Shown here piece by piece: positions 43,461-52,624 of a stretch of DNA of 64,000 nucleotides. Origin of the DNA: Fibrella rubiginis. Its GTDB lineage: Bacteria > Bacteroidota > Bacteroidia > Cytophagales > Spirosomataceae. Location of the stretch: positions 1 through 64,000 of the forward strand of contig NZ_JAFMYV010000018.1 of the NCBI RefSeq assembly GCF_017353185.1, read 5' to 3'. Each line of letters opens with the position of its first letter. Position 1 is the stretch's first letter. The notes under the pieces are model-generated. The model searched no databases. It was not told where the DNA came from and worked only from the letters and a program-made list of their open reading frames with translations. The position numbers were made by a program, and so were the translations under genes.

Positions 43461-44459
43461 CTATATCTGATCGAAGAAAGAGCCTCCTTTTTTGGGTGCC
43501 TCTTCATCCTGAGCCGTTTCCTGATGAGCTGGTTCGGGTTGTTCGGTAACGGCAACAGGGGCGGCACCTTCGGCGGCATCTGCACCGGCAAGGGCTAGCG
43601 GTTCGTCGGTGGCGGGTTCGTTGGTGGGCAGGTCAGACGGCACGTCGGCATCGGCGGGGAGAGCGGCGGCATTGGCAGCCAGCACCGAGGCCGTAGTAGG
43701 CAGCGGCTGCGATTCATCATCGTCAAACTGATCTTCGTATTCCAGTTGTTGCGCCACCGGAGGAGCAACTTCTGCTGGCTCGTTTGACGTTTCGGCCGAC
43801 GTATTTTCAGCGTTATATGGCTGATTATCTGTATGCTCTGGAGCCTCTGCAAGGGCATGGTTCTCAGTGGGGGCTTCGGCAGCGGATTGCGCTTCCGGGG
43901 CAGCCATCTCGTCGAATTTCTGCTTGGCCGACTGTTTGGCAAATTTCTTCTCGAACCGGTCTACGCTCTCCATCGCGTTGGTAGCCAGCGCCCGAATCTG
44001 CACCATCAGGTTGTCTTTATAGCGCTCCATCGCTTTGAAATCCTGCTCCAGCGACTTCAATTCCGATGACAGATTCTCCCGGACGTAGCGTGTCTGGTTT
44101 TCGGCATCCTGCACCATCACGGCAGCTTTACGCTTGGCTACGGCAATTTGCTCGTCGGCTTTCAGGCGGCTCTCGGCCAGGTATTTCTCGGCTTGCTGGT
44201 TGGCTTGCTCGGCAATGTTGGCGCTGCTGTCTTCGGCGTTTTTTAGCGTACGGAACAGAGTCAGTTCAATTTCTTTGAGCTTATTGAGCTCTTTTTCGGC
44301 CAGTTCAAGCTGCATCTTCAACATCTTGTTCTCGCCCGTTACGCGTTCCCACTCCTGCGAAAGCGATGACAAAAACGCGTCAACTTCATCAACCCGATAA
44401 CCGCCCAGGGGCTTCTTTTCAAAGGTATGCTGCCGAATTTCGATGGGTGTAATTTTCAT
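43461..44459 (-). CDS. DivIVA domain-containing protein
   Basis: 332 residues. The N-terminus 'MKITPIEIRQHTFEKKPLGG' followed by YRVDEVDAFLSSLSQEWE is the DivIVA membrane-curvature/lipid-binding segment; a coiled coil runs from about 35 to 190, with a 'AESRLKADEQIAVAKRKAA' stretch. The C-terminal third is a disordered Ala/Glu/Pro-rich tail ending KKGGSFFDQI. DivIVA proteins mark poles or septa in Gram-positives; the role in Bacteroidota is not settled. folB is downstream. Confidence 0.93.
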   Translation of the reverse strand: MKITPIEIRQHTFEKKPLGGYRVDEVDAFLSSLSQEWERVTGENKMLKMQLELAEKELNKLKEIELTLFRTLKNAEDSSANIAEQANQQAEKYLAESRLKADEQIAVAKRKAAVMVQDAENQTRYVRENLSSELKSLEQDFKAMERYKDNLMVQIRALATNAMESVDRFEKKFAKQSAKQKFDEMAAPEAQSAAEAPTENHALAEAPEHTDNQPYNAENTSAETSNEPAEVAPPVAQQLEYEDQFDDDESQPLPTTASVLAANAAALPADADVPSDLPTNEPATDEPLALAGADAAEGAAPVAVTEQPEPAHQETAQDEEAPKKGGSFFDQI

Positions 44460-44542
44460 ATAGTTGGTGTCTCGAAAGACTGAAAAGGCTGGTTGTAAAA
44501 TGTGGAAAGTCCGTTCCTGATGGGAATTAACGACAATAATCG

Positions 44543-45451
44543 CTAAAAACCATCAATAGCCCACACCGCCACGGTCCGGTCGTCGCTGGCGGTAGCAAAC
44601 TGAGTATTGCTTAACCAAAGCACTTTATTCACCGACGTGCTATGCCCACCATACCGCGCCCGGTCTACTACTTTGCGCAGTCGGAGCGAATCGGCATCCC
44701 AGATTTTGACCGTTTTGTCCATGCTCACCGTGGCCAGCCACTGCCCATCAGGGCTATAGGCCATGTGGTTGATCGTATACATATGAGCCACGATGTCGGC
44801 GTCGGGGCGGTAGTTGGCTTCCACATCCCACGACCGCAAATGCGCATCGCGACCGCCCGCCAGCATATGCCGAAAATCGGGTGAGTAGGTCAGCGCGAAG
44901 ACGGAATTAGTGGCCCCTTCCAGCGTCTGTTTCAACTCGAGCGTGTTCATATCAAACAGGCGAATACGGTGATCGCTGTAACCAACGGCCACTTCACGTT
45001 CAACCGGGTTGATAGCCACGCACCGAGCCGATTTATCACTGGCTTTTACGTACTTACGCACCGCCCGTGTAGGTACGTCGAGCACCACCACTACACCGTC
45101 GGCCAGGGCAACAAAGGCCGTTTGCCGGTAAAGTTGAATATCGAAAATGGCAGTGGTCGTGAGTTTCAACGACCCGGCCACAGTGCGGGCTTCAGGGTCG
45201 ATGAACTGGAGGCCTTCGTAGTTCTGCCCTACCCAGAGCAACCCACTACCGGGGTCACGCGCCAGGGCATAGACCGAAGCCGGAATCTGCGCCACCAGCG
45301 ACCCAAGGTCGGGCCGGGCCATGTCCCAGTCAGCCACCTGCCCATCGGCCCCCGCCGAAAAGAAGTGATCGGGCTGGGCCGAACTAATCAACGTAAAGAC
45401 ACTGTCGCGGTGCCCGCCAAACGTATCGAGGCGTTGAATGTGAAAGGACAT
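44543..45451 (-). CDS. WD40 repeat protein
   Basis: 302 residues from the ATG at 45451 (MSFHIQRLDTFGGHRDSVF). About seven WD40 blades are recognisable from 'GHRDSVFTLISS' through 'DKTVKIWDADSL' to the closing 'DDRTVAVWAIDGF'. No signal peptide, so a cytoplasmic scaffold is expected. A TTG four codons upstream, inside palindrome P13, is an alternative start of low appeal. No enzymatic domain is fused. Confidence 0.9.
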   Translation of the reverse strand: MSFHIQRLDTFGGHRDSVFTLISSAQPDHFFSAGADGQVADWDMARPDLGSLVAQIPASVYALARDPGSGLLWVGQNYEGLQFIDPEARTVAGSLKLTTTAIFDIQLYRQTAFVALADGVVVVLDVPTRAVRKYVKASDKSARCVAINPVEREVAVGYSDHRIRLFDMNTLELKQTLEGATNSVFALTYSPDFRHMLAGGRDAHLRSWDVEANYRPDADIVAHMYTINHMAYSPDGQWLATVSMDKTVKIWDADSLRLRKVVDRARYGGHSTSVNKVLWLSNTQFATASDDRTVAVWAIDGF

Positions 45452-45454
45452 AGA

Positions 45455-45557
45455 CGAGTTCAAAGTCCAAAGTTCAACGTTTAACGTCTAAAGTTTTGTA
45501 AACAGCGTCTTTTCTGAAACTTTAACCTCAAACGTTGAACTTTGGACTTTAAACTCG
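45455..45557. repeat. Long palindrome P13 between WD40 and PPTase genes (about 41-bp arms)
   Basis: Arms 45455-45496 and 45517-45557 pair with a few mismatches and a 20-nt loop. The units CAAAGTC, CAAAGTT, CAACGTT, TAACGTC, TAAAGTT are 7-nt and related to those of P1, P6 and P8. It fills the divergent gap, 3 bases from the start codon on either side. Confidence 0.93.
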
Positions 45558-45560
45558 CCC

Positions 45561-46238
45561 ATGCCCCACCTCGCTACCCACGCCATTAGCCCCGACTGTG
45601 AACTGATTCGCTGGCAGATCACCGAAGACGAGCCAACGCTGGCCGGGCAACTGGTACTGACCGATGAGGAACAGGCTGATCTGGCGGGAATCGCGCATCC
45701 GGGGCAGCGGGTGGAGTGGCTGGCCTGTCGGGTGGCGCTGAAAACGCTGATCGAAATGAGGGGCCAGCCATACACCTGTCTTTGGAAAGACGAATTTGGC
45801 AAACCACACCTCTGTCAATCAGCCGGCAAATCCACCGCATTGGCGGACCGGCCGGGCGAATCCACGCGGGGCCACATTTCGCTGTCGCATACGCCCGGCT
45901 GGGCCACGGCGGTCTGGCATCAAACGCGGCCTGTGGGTATAGACGTTGAACCCATCCGCGACCAGTTTACCCGCGTGGTGCCGCGGGTACTGTCGCCGTC
46001 GGAAATCGAGGATGCCAACGGCCAACCCGACCGGCTGGCGGTGTACTGGTGCGCCAAAGAGGCCCTGTACAAATTATACGGTAAGCGCCAGCTCACTTTC
46101 CGCGAACACCTGCTGGTTGACCCCTTCCCCACCGGCGCAAGCTTATTAACCGGTCACGTTCGGCTGCACGATCACCAGGAAACACTGCAAGTTCACTGTT
46201 TGCACCTTGAGCCGGGTTTAATTGCGGTCGCTTTTTAA
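45561..46238 (+). CDS. 4'-phosphopantetheinyl transferase superfamily protein
   Basis: 225 residues, Sfp/Gsp type with two related halves. HISLSHTPGWATAV (about 95-108), VGIDVEPI (about 123-130, metal-binding Asp/Glu) and YWCAKEALYKLYGK (about 161-174, WxxKEAxxK motif) are the three PPTase signatures. It transfers phosphopantetheine from CoA to acyl- or peptidyl-carrier proteins. No polyketide or non-ribosomal peptide genes are near, so it probably serves fatty-acid ACP or remote clusters. Confidence 0.93.
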   Translation: MPHLATHAISPDCELIRWQITEDEPTLAGQLVLTDEEQADLAGIAHPGQRVEWLACRVALKTLIEMRGQPYTCLWKDEFGKPHLCQSAGKSTALADRPGESTRGHISLSHTPGWATAVWHQTRPVGIDVEPIRDQFTRVVPRVLSPSEIEDANGQPDRLAVYWCAKEALYKLYGKRQLTFREHLLVDPFPTGASLLTGHVRLHDHQETLQVHCLHLEPGLIAVAF

Positions 46239-46373
46239 GACCACTTACTCTATTATTTCCGCTAGGTAAGTAGAAACAAAAAATTCTGGCCTTAGTTTAA
46301 TAGTATAATTACCAGAAACTACTGTCCTTTTTCGCGAAAACTGACAGCGTAGTACTGTATCACTCAACGTCTT

Positions 46374-49300
46374 ATGAACGAACGACTACCCGCTCTTGTC
46401 TGGCGGCGCATTTCCTTATACACCTTATTTTGTCTGTTCCTGCCCGGAATACTCCTGGCGCAGAACCGAACGGTGTCGGGCGTAGTGAGCGACGCGAAGG
46501 GGCAGACACTACCCGGCGTTAACGTCATTGTGAAGGGTACCAACACCGGAGCCACGTCTGATGTGGAGGGACGGTACAAAGTAGCAGTCACCTCCGACGA
46601 AGCCGTTTTGCAATTCTCGTACGTCGGCTATACCGGGCAGGAAGTGTCAGTGGGCAATCAGACGGCCATCAACATCACGCTTGTCGAAGATAACAAAACC
46701 CTGAACGAGGTGATCGTGGTGGGATATGGTGCTCAGAAACGGACCGACCTCACCGGCGCTGTTTCCACCATTACGGCCAAGGACATTGCGCGCCTGCCCG
46801 TGGCGGGTATTGACCAGGCCTTGCAGGGAAAATCATCTGGGGTGCGAGTCACGCAGTCGACGGGGGCACCGGGCGAGGGGGTGGCCGTGCGCATTCGGGG
46901 TGTGGGCACGGTCAACGATAACAGTCCGCTATTTATCATCGACGGCATTCCGACAAAAGATGCGTTCAGCGTGTTGAACCCGGCCGATATTGAGAGCATG
47001 TCGGTGCTGAAGGATGCCTCGTCAGCCGCCATTTACGGGTCGCGGGCGGCCAACGGCGTCATTGTCGTGACCACGCGGCGGGGAGCGTCGGGCGCACCGC
47101 GCATTTCATTCAATGCCTACGGGGGCGTACAAACCCACGGGCGACTGATTCCGATGGCTAACACGGCCCAATACGTTTCCATTTTTAATGAAGCGGTGGT
47201 TAATGACAACGCCGATTTCACCGACCCAGCCCTCTTCCGCCGCCCCATCACGCCCGACATTGCCGCTTCGCTGCCCAACACCAACTGGCAGGAGGAAATT
47301 TTCAGGCCCGCGCCCATTCAGAACTACCAGTTGCAGTTTAGCGGCGGCACCAAGCAGTCGCACTACCTTATTTCGGGCAACTATTTCAACCAGCAGGGCA
47401 TCATTCTCAACTCCGGCTACGAGCGCTATGCCCTGCGCACCAGTGTGGATACGGACATTGGCGGAAAAGTGCGCGTAGGGACCAACATCAACCTGACCTA
47501 CAGCAACCGCAAAATCGTGGGCAGTTCGGGCGATGGCTTTGGTGGCAACGGCGGCAGCATTGTGCGCTACGCCCTGTTCCGCGCCCCCGCCACGCCCGTC
47601 TACAACCCCGACGGCACCTTTTTCGACCTGCCCACCCGCACTGACCTCTTCGGCGATGGCTACAACCCGGTGGGGCTAGCCACCAAAGCCGACAACACCC
47701 AAACGCAGTACCGCCTCTTCGGCGACGTGTTTGGCGAGTGGACCATCAACCGCAATCTGACTTTCCGCACCAACGGCGGTATTGACCTTAACATCCTGAA
47801 TGACAAGCGTTTCAACGAGAACTGGGGCACCAATGGACGCATCAACAGCCCCGCCACGCTGAGCAACGCCATCAGCCCGATCAGCACGCTGACCTGGAAT
47901 AACACGCTGACCTACAGCCGCAAATTTGGGGGTGTGCACGACGTAACGGTGCTGGCGGGTACCGAGGCCATCCGCAACGTGAGCCGCACCGTGGGTGGGT
48001 CAGACCGGAACTTCATCGACCAGGACCCCAGCCTCCGGTATCTGGGCCGGGGTGTTGACCCCACGGGCCGCAATAGCACTGAGGCCGACCAGCGTTGGGC
48101 GTTGTTTTCGCTGTTCGGGCGGGTCAACTACGCTTACAAAGACAAATACCTGGCTTCGGTCAACGTGCGCCGCGACGGGTCGAGCCGGTTTTCGCCCGCC
48201 AACCGCTACGCCAATTTCTTTTCGGGGTCGGTGGGTTGGAACATTGATCAGGAAGCCTTTTTCCAGCCTATCGCCAGCACGGTTTCGCTCATGAAGCTGC
48301 GGGCAAGCATTGGGCAGTTGGGCAACCAGGACATTGGCAACTACCCCTTTGCCAGCCTTATCGGGTCGGGGTTCAATTATCCGTTTGGGTCGCCGCAGGC
48401 GCAGCAGCCGGGCTATACGGTGGTGAGCCGGGGTAACTCGAACGTGAAATGGGAGGCGTCGACCCAGACCGATATAGGGCTGGACATGGCGTTTTTCAAA
48501 AACAAACTGCAACTCACCCTCGACGTTTTCCAGAAAACAACCTCCGATATCCTGATTCCCGTACCCGTGCCGCGTTCGGGCGGGACGACAGCCTCGGCAC
48601 CGTATGTGAACGCCGGGCGGGTGGAAAACAAGGGGCTGGAAATTGACCTGATCTACCGCGACAAAAAAGGCGATTTCACCTACGACGTCACCGCCAACGC
48701 CTCGTTCATCCGCAACCGCGTGGTGTCGCTGTCTGATGGGCGGCCTATTCCCGGCGGACGCATCGACAACGGCGTATTTGCCACCCTGACGGAGCCGGGT
48801 CACCCCATCGGGTCGTTTTACCTGCTCACGCAGGCCGGTATTTTCCAGAACGAAGCCCAGCTTTTCACCAGTGCCAACCAGGGCAACGGCATCAAACCCG
48901 GCGATGTGCGCTACGCCGACCTCAACGGCGATGGCCTGATTACCAGCGCCGACCGGTCGCACGTGGGTAGCCCGATCCCGACACTGACCTACGGCCTCAC
49001 GGCCAACGTGTACTGGAAGGGTTTTGACCTGAGCGCCTTTTTTCAGGGCGTTACGGGCAATAGCATCTATTACCAGGTGGCCACCGACATCGAGGGGTTT
49101 TACCGGGCGTTTAACATTACGCAGCGGGTAGTGGATGGGCATTGGACCGGCGAGGGCACGAGCAACAGTCAGCCGCGGGTCTCGTGGCGGGGGTCGGCCA
49201 ATAACAAGCTGCCCTCTACGCGCTTTCTGGAAGACGGTTCGTATACCCGACTGAAAAATCTGCAACTCGGCTACACGCTGCCGGGCAACATCCTGAAACG

Positions 49301-49502
49301 GTTTGGGGCGTCGAACCTGCGCATTTACGTGGGCGGGCAAAACCTGCTCACGTTCACGAAGTACCCCGGCCTTGACCCCGAACAGCAATCGAGTGACAAC
49401 CTCAACACCGAACAGTTTCGCGGCGACGTGGCCGTGGGCATCGACTGGGGTACGTACCCGTCGGCAAAGACATATACAGTTGGCCTGAATGTGAATTTTT
49501 AA
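46374..49502 (+). CDS. SusC/RagA family TonB-linked outer-membrane protein
   Basis: 1042 residues. Signal peptide to about 29 (LFCLFLPGILLAQ), then a carboxypeptidase-regulatory-like beta-sandwich (about 32-112; 'GVVSDAKGQTLPGVNVIVKG'), then 'LNEVIVVGYGAQKRTDLTGA', the typical SusC TonB-box/plug entry, then the plug and a 22-stranded barrel ending YTVGLNVNF. It imports oligosaccharides or similar ligands through the outer membrane using TonB energy, gated by the SusD lid. SusD follows after palindrome P14. No adjacent hybrid two-component system or sigma/anti-sigma pair is found to regulate it. Confidence 0.96.
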   Translation: MNERLPALVWRRISLYTLFCLFLPGILLAQNRTVSGVVSDAKGQTLPGVNVIVKGTNTGATSDVEGRYKVAVTSDEAVLQFSYVGYTGQEVSVGNQTAINITLVEDNKTLNEVIVVGYGAQKRTDLTGAVSTITAKDIARLPVAGIDQALQGKSSGVRVTQSTGAPGEGVAVRIRGVGTVNDNSPLFIIDGIPTKDAFSVLNPADIESMSVLKDASSAAIYGSRAANGVIVVTTRRGASGAPRISFNAYGGVQTHGRLIPMANTAQYVSIFNEAVVNDNADFTDPALFRRPITPDIAASLPNTNWQEEIFRPAPIQNYQLQFSGGTKQSHYLISGNYFNQQGIILNSGYERYALRTSVDTDIGGKVRVGTNINLTYSNRKIVGSSGDGFGGNGGSIVRYALFRAPATPVYNPDGTFFDLPTRTDLFGDGYNPVGLATKADNTQTQYRLFGDVFGEWTINRNLTFRTNGGIDLNILNDKRFNENWGTNGRINSPATLSNAISPISTLTWNNTLTYSRKFGGVHDVTVLAGTEAIRNVSRTVGGSDRNFIDQDPSLRYLGRGVDPTGRNSTEADQRWALFSLFGRVNYAYKDKYLASVNVRRDGSSRFSPANRYANFFSGSVGWNIDQEAFFQPIASTVSLMKLRASIGQLGNQDIGNYPFASLIGSGFNYPFGSPQAQQPGYTVVSRGNSNVKWEASTQTDIGLDMAFFKNKLQLTLDVFQKTTSDILIPVPVPRSGGTTASAPYVNAGRVENKGLEIDLIYRDKKGDFTYDVTANASFIRNRVVSLSDGRPIPGGRIDNGVFATLTEPGHPIGSFYLLTQAGIFQNEAQLFTSANQGNGIKPGDVRYADLNGDGLITSADRSHVGSPIPTLTYGLTANVYWKGFDLSAFFQGVTGNSIYYQVATDIEGFYRAFNITQRVVDGHWTGEGTSNSQPRVSWRGSANNKLPSTRFLEDGSYTRLKNLQLGYTLPGNILKRFGASNLRIYVGGQNLLTFTKYPGLDPEQQSSDNLNTEQFRGDVAVGIDWGTYPSAKTYTVGLNVNF

Positions 49503-49632
49503 ACCCCACCCCCAGCCCCTGCCCCTCAAATAGAGGGGAGGGGAGCCGCTTTAGAGCAGCTTCGCTAAGCGGAGCTTACGCCAGAGTAGCTCCCCTCCCC
49601 TCTATTTGAAGGGCAGGGGGCTGGGGTGGGGT
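49503..49632. repeat. Long palindrome P14 between susC-like and susD-like genes (44-bp arms)
   Basis: Arms 49503-49546 and 49589-49632 pair with few mismatches. The outer arm is C-rich (CCCCACCCCCAGCCCCTG). The 42-nt loop (CGCTTTAGAGCAGC...) is the reverse complement of the loop of P19, with one mismatch, so P14 and P19 are inverted copies of one element. Confidence 0.95.
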
Positions 49633-49639
49633 AGACACC

Positions 49640-51136
49640 ATGAAAACGAAACTCATTACCTTCCTCTGCCTTCTCAGCCTTGGTGCTTGTTCGGATATGC
49701 TGAACGAGCAGCCGCGGGGTGACTATGCCGAAGCAGCGTTTTACCAGACCTCGGCGCAGGCAGTGCTGGCCATCAACGCAGCCTATCAGCCGCTCTCATT
49801 TGCGTCGGACAATAACCGGCTGTGGGTCTTTGGCGACGTGGCTTCCGACGATGCGGCGAAGGGCGGCGACCCCGGCGATCAGGCCGATATTGGACTGGTC
49901 GATAATTTCCAGATTTTCCCCAATAATGGCCCTGTGGAATCTGAATGGGGTGTTTTGTACGAAGGCATCAACCGGGCGAACCTGGTGTTGCAGCGCGTAC
50001 CGGCCATCAACATGGACGCGACGTTGAAGAACCGGGTGCTGGGCGAGGCACGGTTTCTGCGGGCGTTGAACTACTTCTACCTCGTGAACATCTACGGCGA
50101 CGTACCGCTGATTCTGGAACCACGCAACGCCGACAAGCTGCAGGTAACGCAGTCAGCGGTAGGCACGATTTACGCACAGGCCATTGAAGCCGATCTGCTG
50201 GTGGCGATTCAGAACCTGCCCGCTGCCCATGCCGGTCCCGACGTGGGGCGGGCTACCAAAGGCGCGGCGCAGGCCCTGCTGGCGAAGGCCTATTTATACC
50301 AGCAAAAGTGGCAGCCCGCGCTGGATCAGGCACAGGCGGTAATCAACAGCGGGCAATATGACCTGCTGCCGGTGTATGCCAACAATTTCCGGGCGGCCTA
50401 CAAAAACAACCGCGAGTCGGTGTTTGCGGTGCAGCACTTGTCGGGGCAGGTACCGTTTCAAGGCAACCGGCTGAACCAGTGGTTTGCGCCCCGCCCCAAC
50501 GAGAACGGCTATTTCTTCGACGCGCCCACACCGGGTTTCGTAGCCGAATTTGAACAGACGGCAGCCAAAGTAGCCGACCCCCGCCTTGACTATTCAGTAG
50601 GCCGGGCCGGTACGACCTGGCTCAACGGCGAACCCTTCGACCCGCAATGGTCGCCGACGGGGTATCTGAACAAAAAGCACGTGCAGCCGCTGGCCGAAGT
50701 ACCCGCCGCCACCAAAGGCGATGGCAATTTGAACTACGTGATGATCCGCTACGCCGACGTGCTGCTGATGGCTGCCGAGGCCCTGACGGAGCTAAATCGG
50801 GGAGCTGAGGCCCTGCCCTATCTAAACCGGGTGCGGAAACGCGCCCGCGAAAGCTACCTCAACGACCCCGCCCTTGCCCCCGCCACGGGTGCGCCGGCAG
50901 TACCTGCCAATCTGTTACCCGACGTGGTGAGCACCAGTCAGGCCACCCTCCGCGACGCCATCCGGCATGAGCGGCGGGTAGAGCTTGGCCTAGAGTTTCA
51001 CCGCTATTTCGACCTTGCGCGCTACGGTCAGGCCTACGCCGAAGCCGCCCTGCGCGACAAGAATTACGCCTTCGCCAAAAATCGCTACGTGCCCCTCCCC
51101 CAGAGTGAGCGCGACACGAACAAGGCGCTGAAGTAG
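49640..51136 (+). CDS. SusD/RagB family nutrient-binding lipoprotein
   Basis: 498 residues. Lipobox LGAC (cysteine about 17) after the signal MKTKLITFLCLLS. The N-terminal 'DMLNEQPRGDYAEAAFYQT' and helical TPR-like core (for example 'RFLRALNYFYLVNIYGDVPLI') and the C-terminal 'RDAIRHERRVELGLEFHRYFDLARYG' box are diagnostic. It forms the lid of the SusC transporter and binds the incoming glycan at the cell surface. It follows SusC after palindrome P14 and is followed by P15. Confidence 0.96.
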   Translation: MKTKLITFLCLLSLGACSDMLNEQPRGDYAEAAFYQTSAQAVLAINAAYQPLSFASDNNRLWVFGDVASDDAAKGGDPGDQADIGLVDNFQIFPNNGPVESEWGVLYEGINRANLVLQRVPAINMDATLKNRVLGEARFLRALNYFYLVNIYGDVPLILEPRNADKLQVTQSAVGTIYAQAIEADLLVAIQNLPAAHAGPDVGRATKGAAQALLAKAYLYQQKWQPALDQAQAVINSGQYDLLPVYANNFRAAYKNNRESVFAVQHLSGQVPFQGNRLNQWFAPRPNENGYFFDAPTPGFVAEFEQTAAKVADPRLDYSVGRAGTTWLNGEPFDPQWSPTGYLNKKHVQPLAEVPAATKGDGNLNYVMIRYADVLLMAAEALTELNRGAEALPYLNRVRKRARESYLNDPALAPATGAPAVPANLLPDVVSTSQATLRDAIRHERRVELGLEFHRYFDLARYGQAYAEAALRDKNYAFAKNRYVPLPQSERDTNKALK

Positions 51137-51145
51137 AAGGAAGGG

Positions 51146-51299
51146 AATGAACAATGAACAATGGCTTCGCGCTGTAGGCCCTTCGACAAGCTCAGGGTGA
51201 CAACCACCTTGAATCAAGTCCACTGAGCTTCTTTAGATAGCGTGTCACCCTGAGCCTGTCGAAGGGCCTACAGCGCGAAGCCATTGTTCATTGTTCATT
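51146..51299. repeat. Long palindrome P15 between susD-like and LamG genes (57-bp arms)
   Basis: Arms 51146-51202 and 51243-51299 pair with one mismatch, with a 40-nt loop. The outer part is heptameric AATGAAC units; the inner module CCCTTCGACARGCTCAGGGT is shared with P18. The inner module resembles palindromic words common in many bacterial genomes (recollection, not checked). Confidence 0.96.
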
Positions 51300-51349
51300 G
51301 TACATTCCCTCCCCCCCCCCTTTCGCAACCATTTTTTCTCAATACATAT

Positions 51350-52483
51350 ATGAAAAACAAGTCGATTTCTCTCCAGACGCTACTCAAAACAGTACTGGCT
51401 ATGTTGCTGCTGCTGAGCGTATTTGAAGCCTGTAAGAAGGCAGATGACCCAGTGGTCGTGACTCCCGTTGACAAAACCAAGTTGAAGGCGCGTATTGACA
51501 GTGCCAATGCGATCTACACCAGTGCTGTGGAAGGTGTGCAGGTGGGTAATTACGAGGTAGGCTCGAAAGCTACATTCAAGAATTACATTGACGCGGCCAA
51601 CATCATCTACGGCAACGCCGCCGCCACCCAAACCGACGCGACCAATGCCTATGTAAACCTGGGCGTGGGTATGACCAATTTCGCAGGGAAGCGGGTGCAG
51701 GAGATCGCCGCGGCCAACCTGATTCTGTACCTGAAAATGGACGGCAACGCCAATGATGCGTCGGGGAAAGGGTTTAATGGAGCACTGAAAGCTGGTGCGC
51801 AACCCATATCTGCGACAGTGACCTCTGGTTCAGTTACCCAAGCCGTAAGCTGGACAGGTTGGGGTGGTAGCGCTACCAACGTACCCGCGTTAACGAAAGA
51901 CCGTTATGGTGTCGACGGTAAGGCGTACACGTTCGACAAAGGATCGAACATTGAGATTCCCTACAACTCGGTGCTGAACCCTGCGAAAGAGTTTACCATT
52001 GCGCTTTGGGCACGGCCTACCAAGATCAACGAAAGCAGCTACATGGTGTCGCTGAACCGCTGGAATGGCTATAAATTTCAGTTGCAGAGCGCCAACAAAC
52101 CGTTCCTGACGGTGAAAACTGCCCCTGGCAAGTACATTGACAAAGACAATGAATCGCCCACGCTCGACGTGAACAAGTGGTATCACCTGACCGTAACCTA
52201 TAAATCAGGCGCGATGACGTTCTATGTAAACGGTACACCTGTGAAAACCTGGACCGACGTTTCGGGTGATCCATATGCCGTGAAGAGCAATATCAATCTG
52301 GTTATTGGTCAGGATTTACCCTCTAACCTGTATCAGTTGAATGAAAAAGATGATGCTGACGGAAACAACTTCAACGGCCCCTGGGGTGGCTATTTCACTG
52401 GCGACATGGACGAGATTCGCATGTATAACGTCGTGCTGAGCGACACGCAGGTGAAGTCGATTTATAACGCGGAGAAGCCGTAG
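51350..52483 (+). CDS. LamG-domain surface lipoprotein (SusE/F-position)
   Basis: 377 residues from the ATG at 51350. The frame opens earlier at a TTG inside P15, but the ATG gives a proper lipoprotein signal (MKNKSISLQTLLKTVLAMLL to the FEAC lipobox, cysteine about 27). About residues 40-115 resemble a FIVAR-type helical repeat ('AKIDSANAIYTSAVEG' style), and about 120-375 is a concanavalin-A-like LamG domain (LILYLKMDGNANDASGKGFN ... YFTGDMDEIRMYNVVLSD). In this position it is probably a surface glycan-binding protein helping SusCD. Confidence 0.87.
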   Translation: MKNKSISLQTLLKTVLAMLLLLSVFEACKKADDPVVVTPVDKTKLKARIDSANAIYTSAVEGVQVGNYEVGSKATFKNYIDAANIIYGNAAATQTDATNAYVNLGVGMTNFAGKRVQEIAAANLILYLKMDGNANDASGKGFNGALKAGAQPISATVTSGSVTQAVSWTGWGGSATNVPALTKDRYGVDGKAYTFDKGSNIEIPYNSVLNPAKEFTIALWARPTKINESSYMVSLNRWNGYKFQLQSANKPFLTVKTAPGKYIDKDNESPTLDVNKWYHLTVTYKSGAMTFYVNGTPVKTWTDVSGDPYAVKSNINLVIGQDLPSNLYQLNEKDDADGNNFNGPWGGYFTGDMDEIRMYNVVLSDTQVKSIYNAEKP

Positions 52484-52491
52484 AGGAGAAT

Positions 52492-52624
52492 AATGAACAA
52501 TGAACAATGTATAATGTGCAATGTGGCTGACGCAAGAAGGCCTGCGCGTGATCGGGTAGCGCGGTTCCGCGTCAGCCATTTTGCGTCAGCCACATTGTTC
52601 ATTGTACATTGTTCATTGTTCATT
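52492..52624. repeat. Long palindrome P16 overlapping the 5' end of the sugar-binding lipoprotein gene
   Basis: Arms 52492-52535 and 52581-52624 pair (44 bp, about four mismatches) around a 45-nt loop. Units are AATGNNN heptamers, with GGCTGACGCAA nearest the loop. The loop contains another GCGTCAGCC copy. The coding frame of the next gene runs through both arms. Confidence 0.93.

Noticed and set aside
48000..49529. 509-codon minus-strand ORF opposite the SusC gene
   Set aside because: Antisense shadow caused by codon bias; composition rich in Arg/His/Val without domain features.
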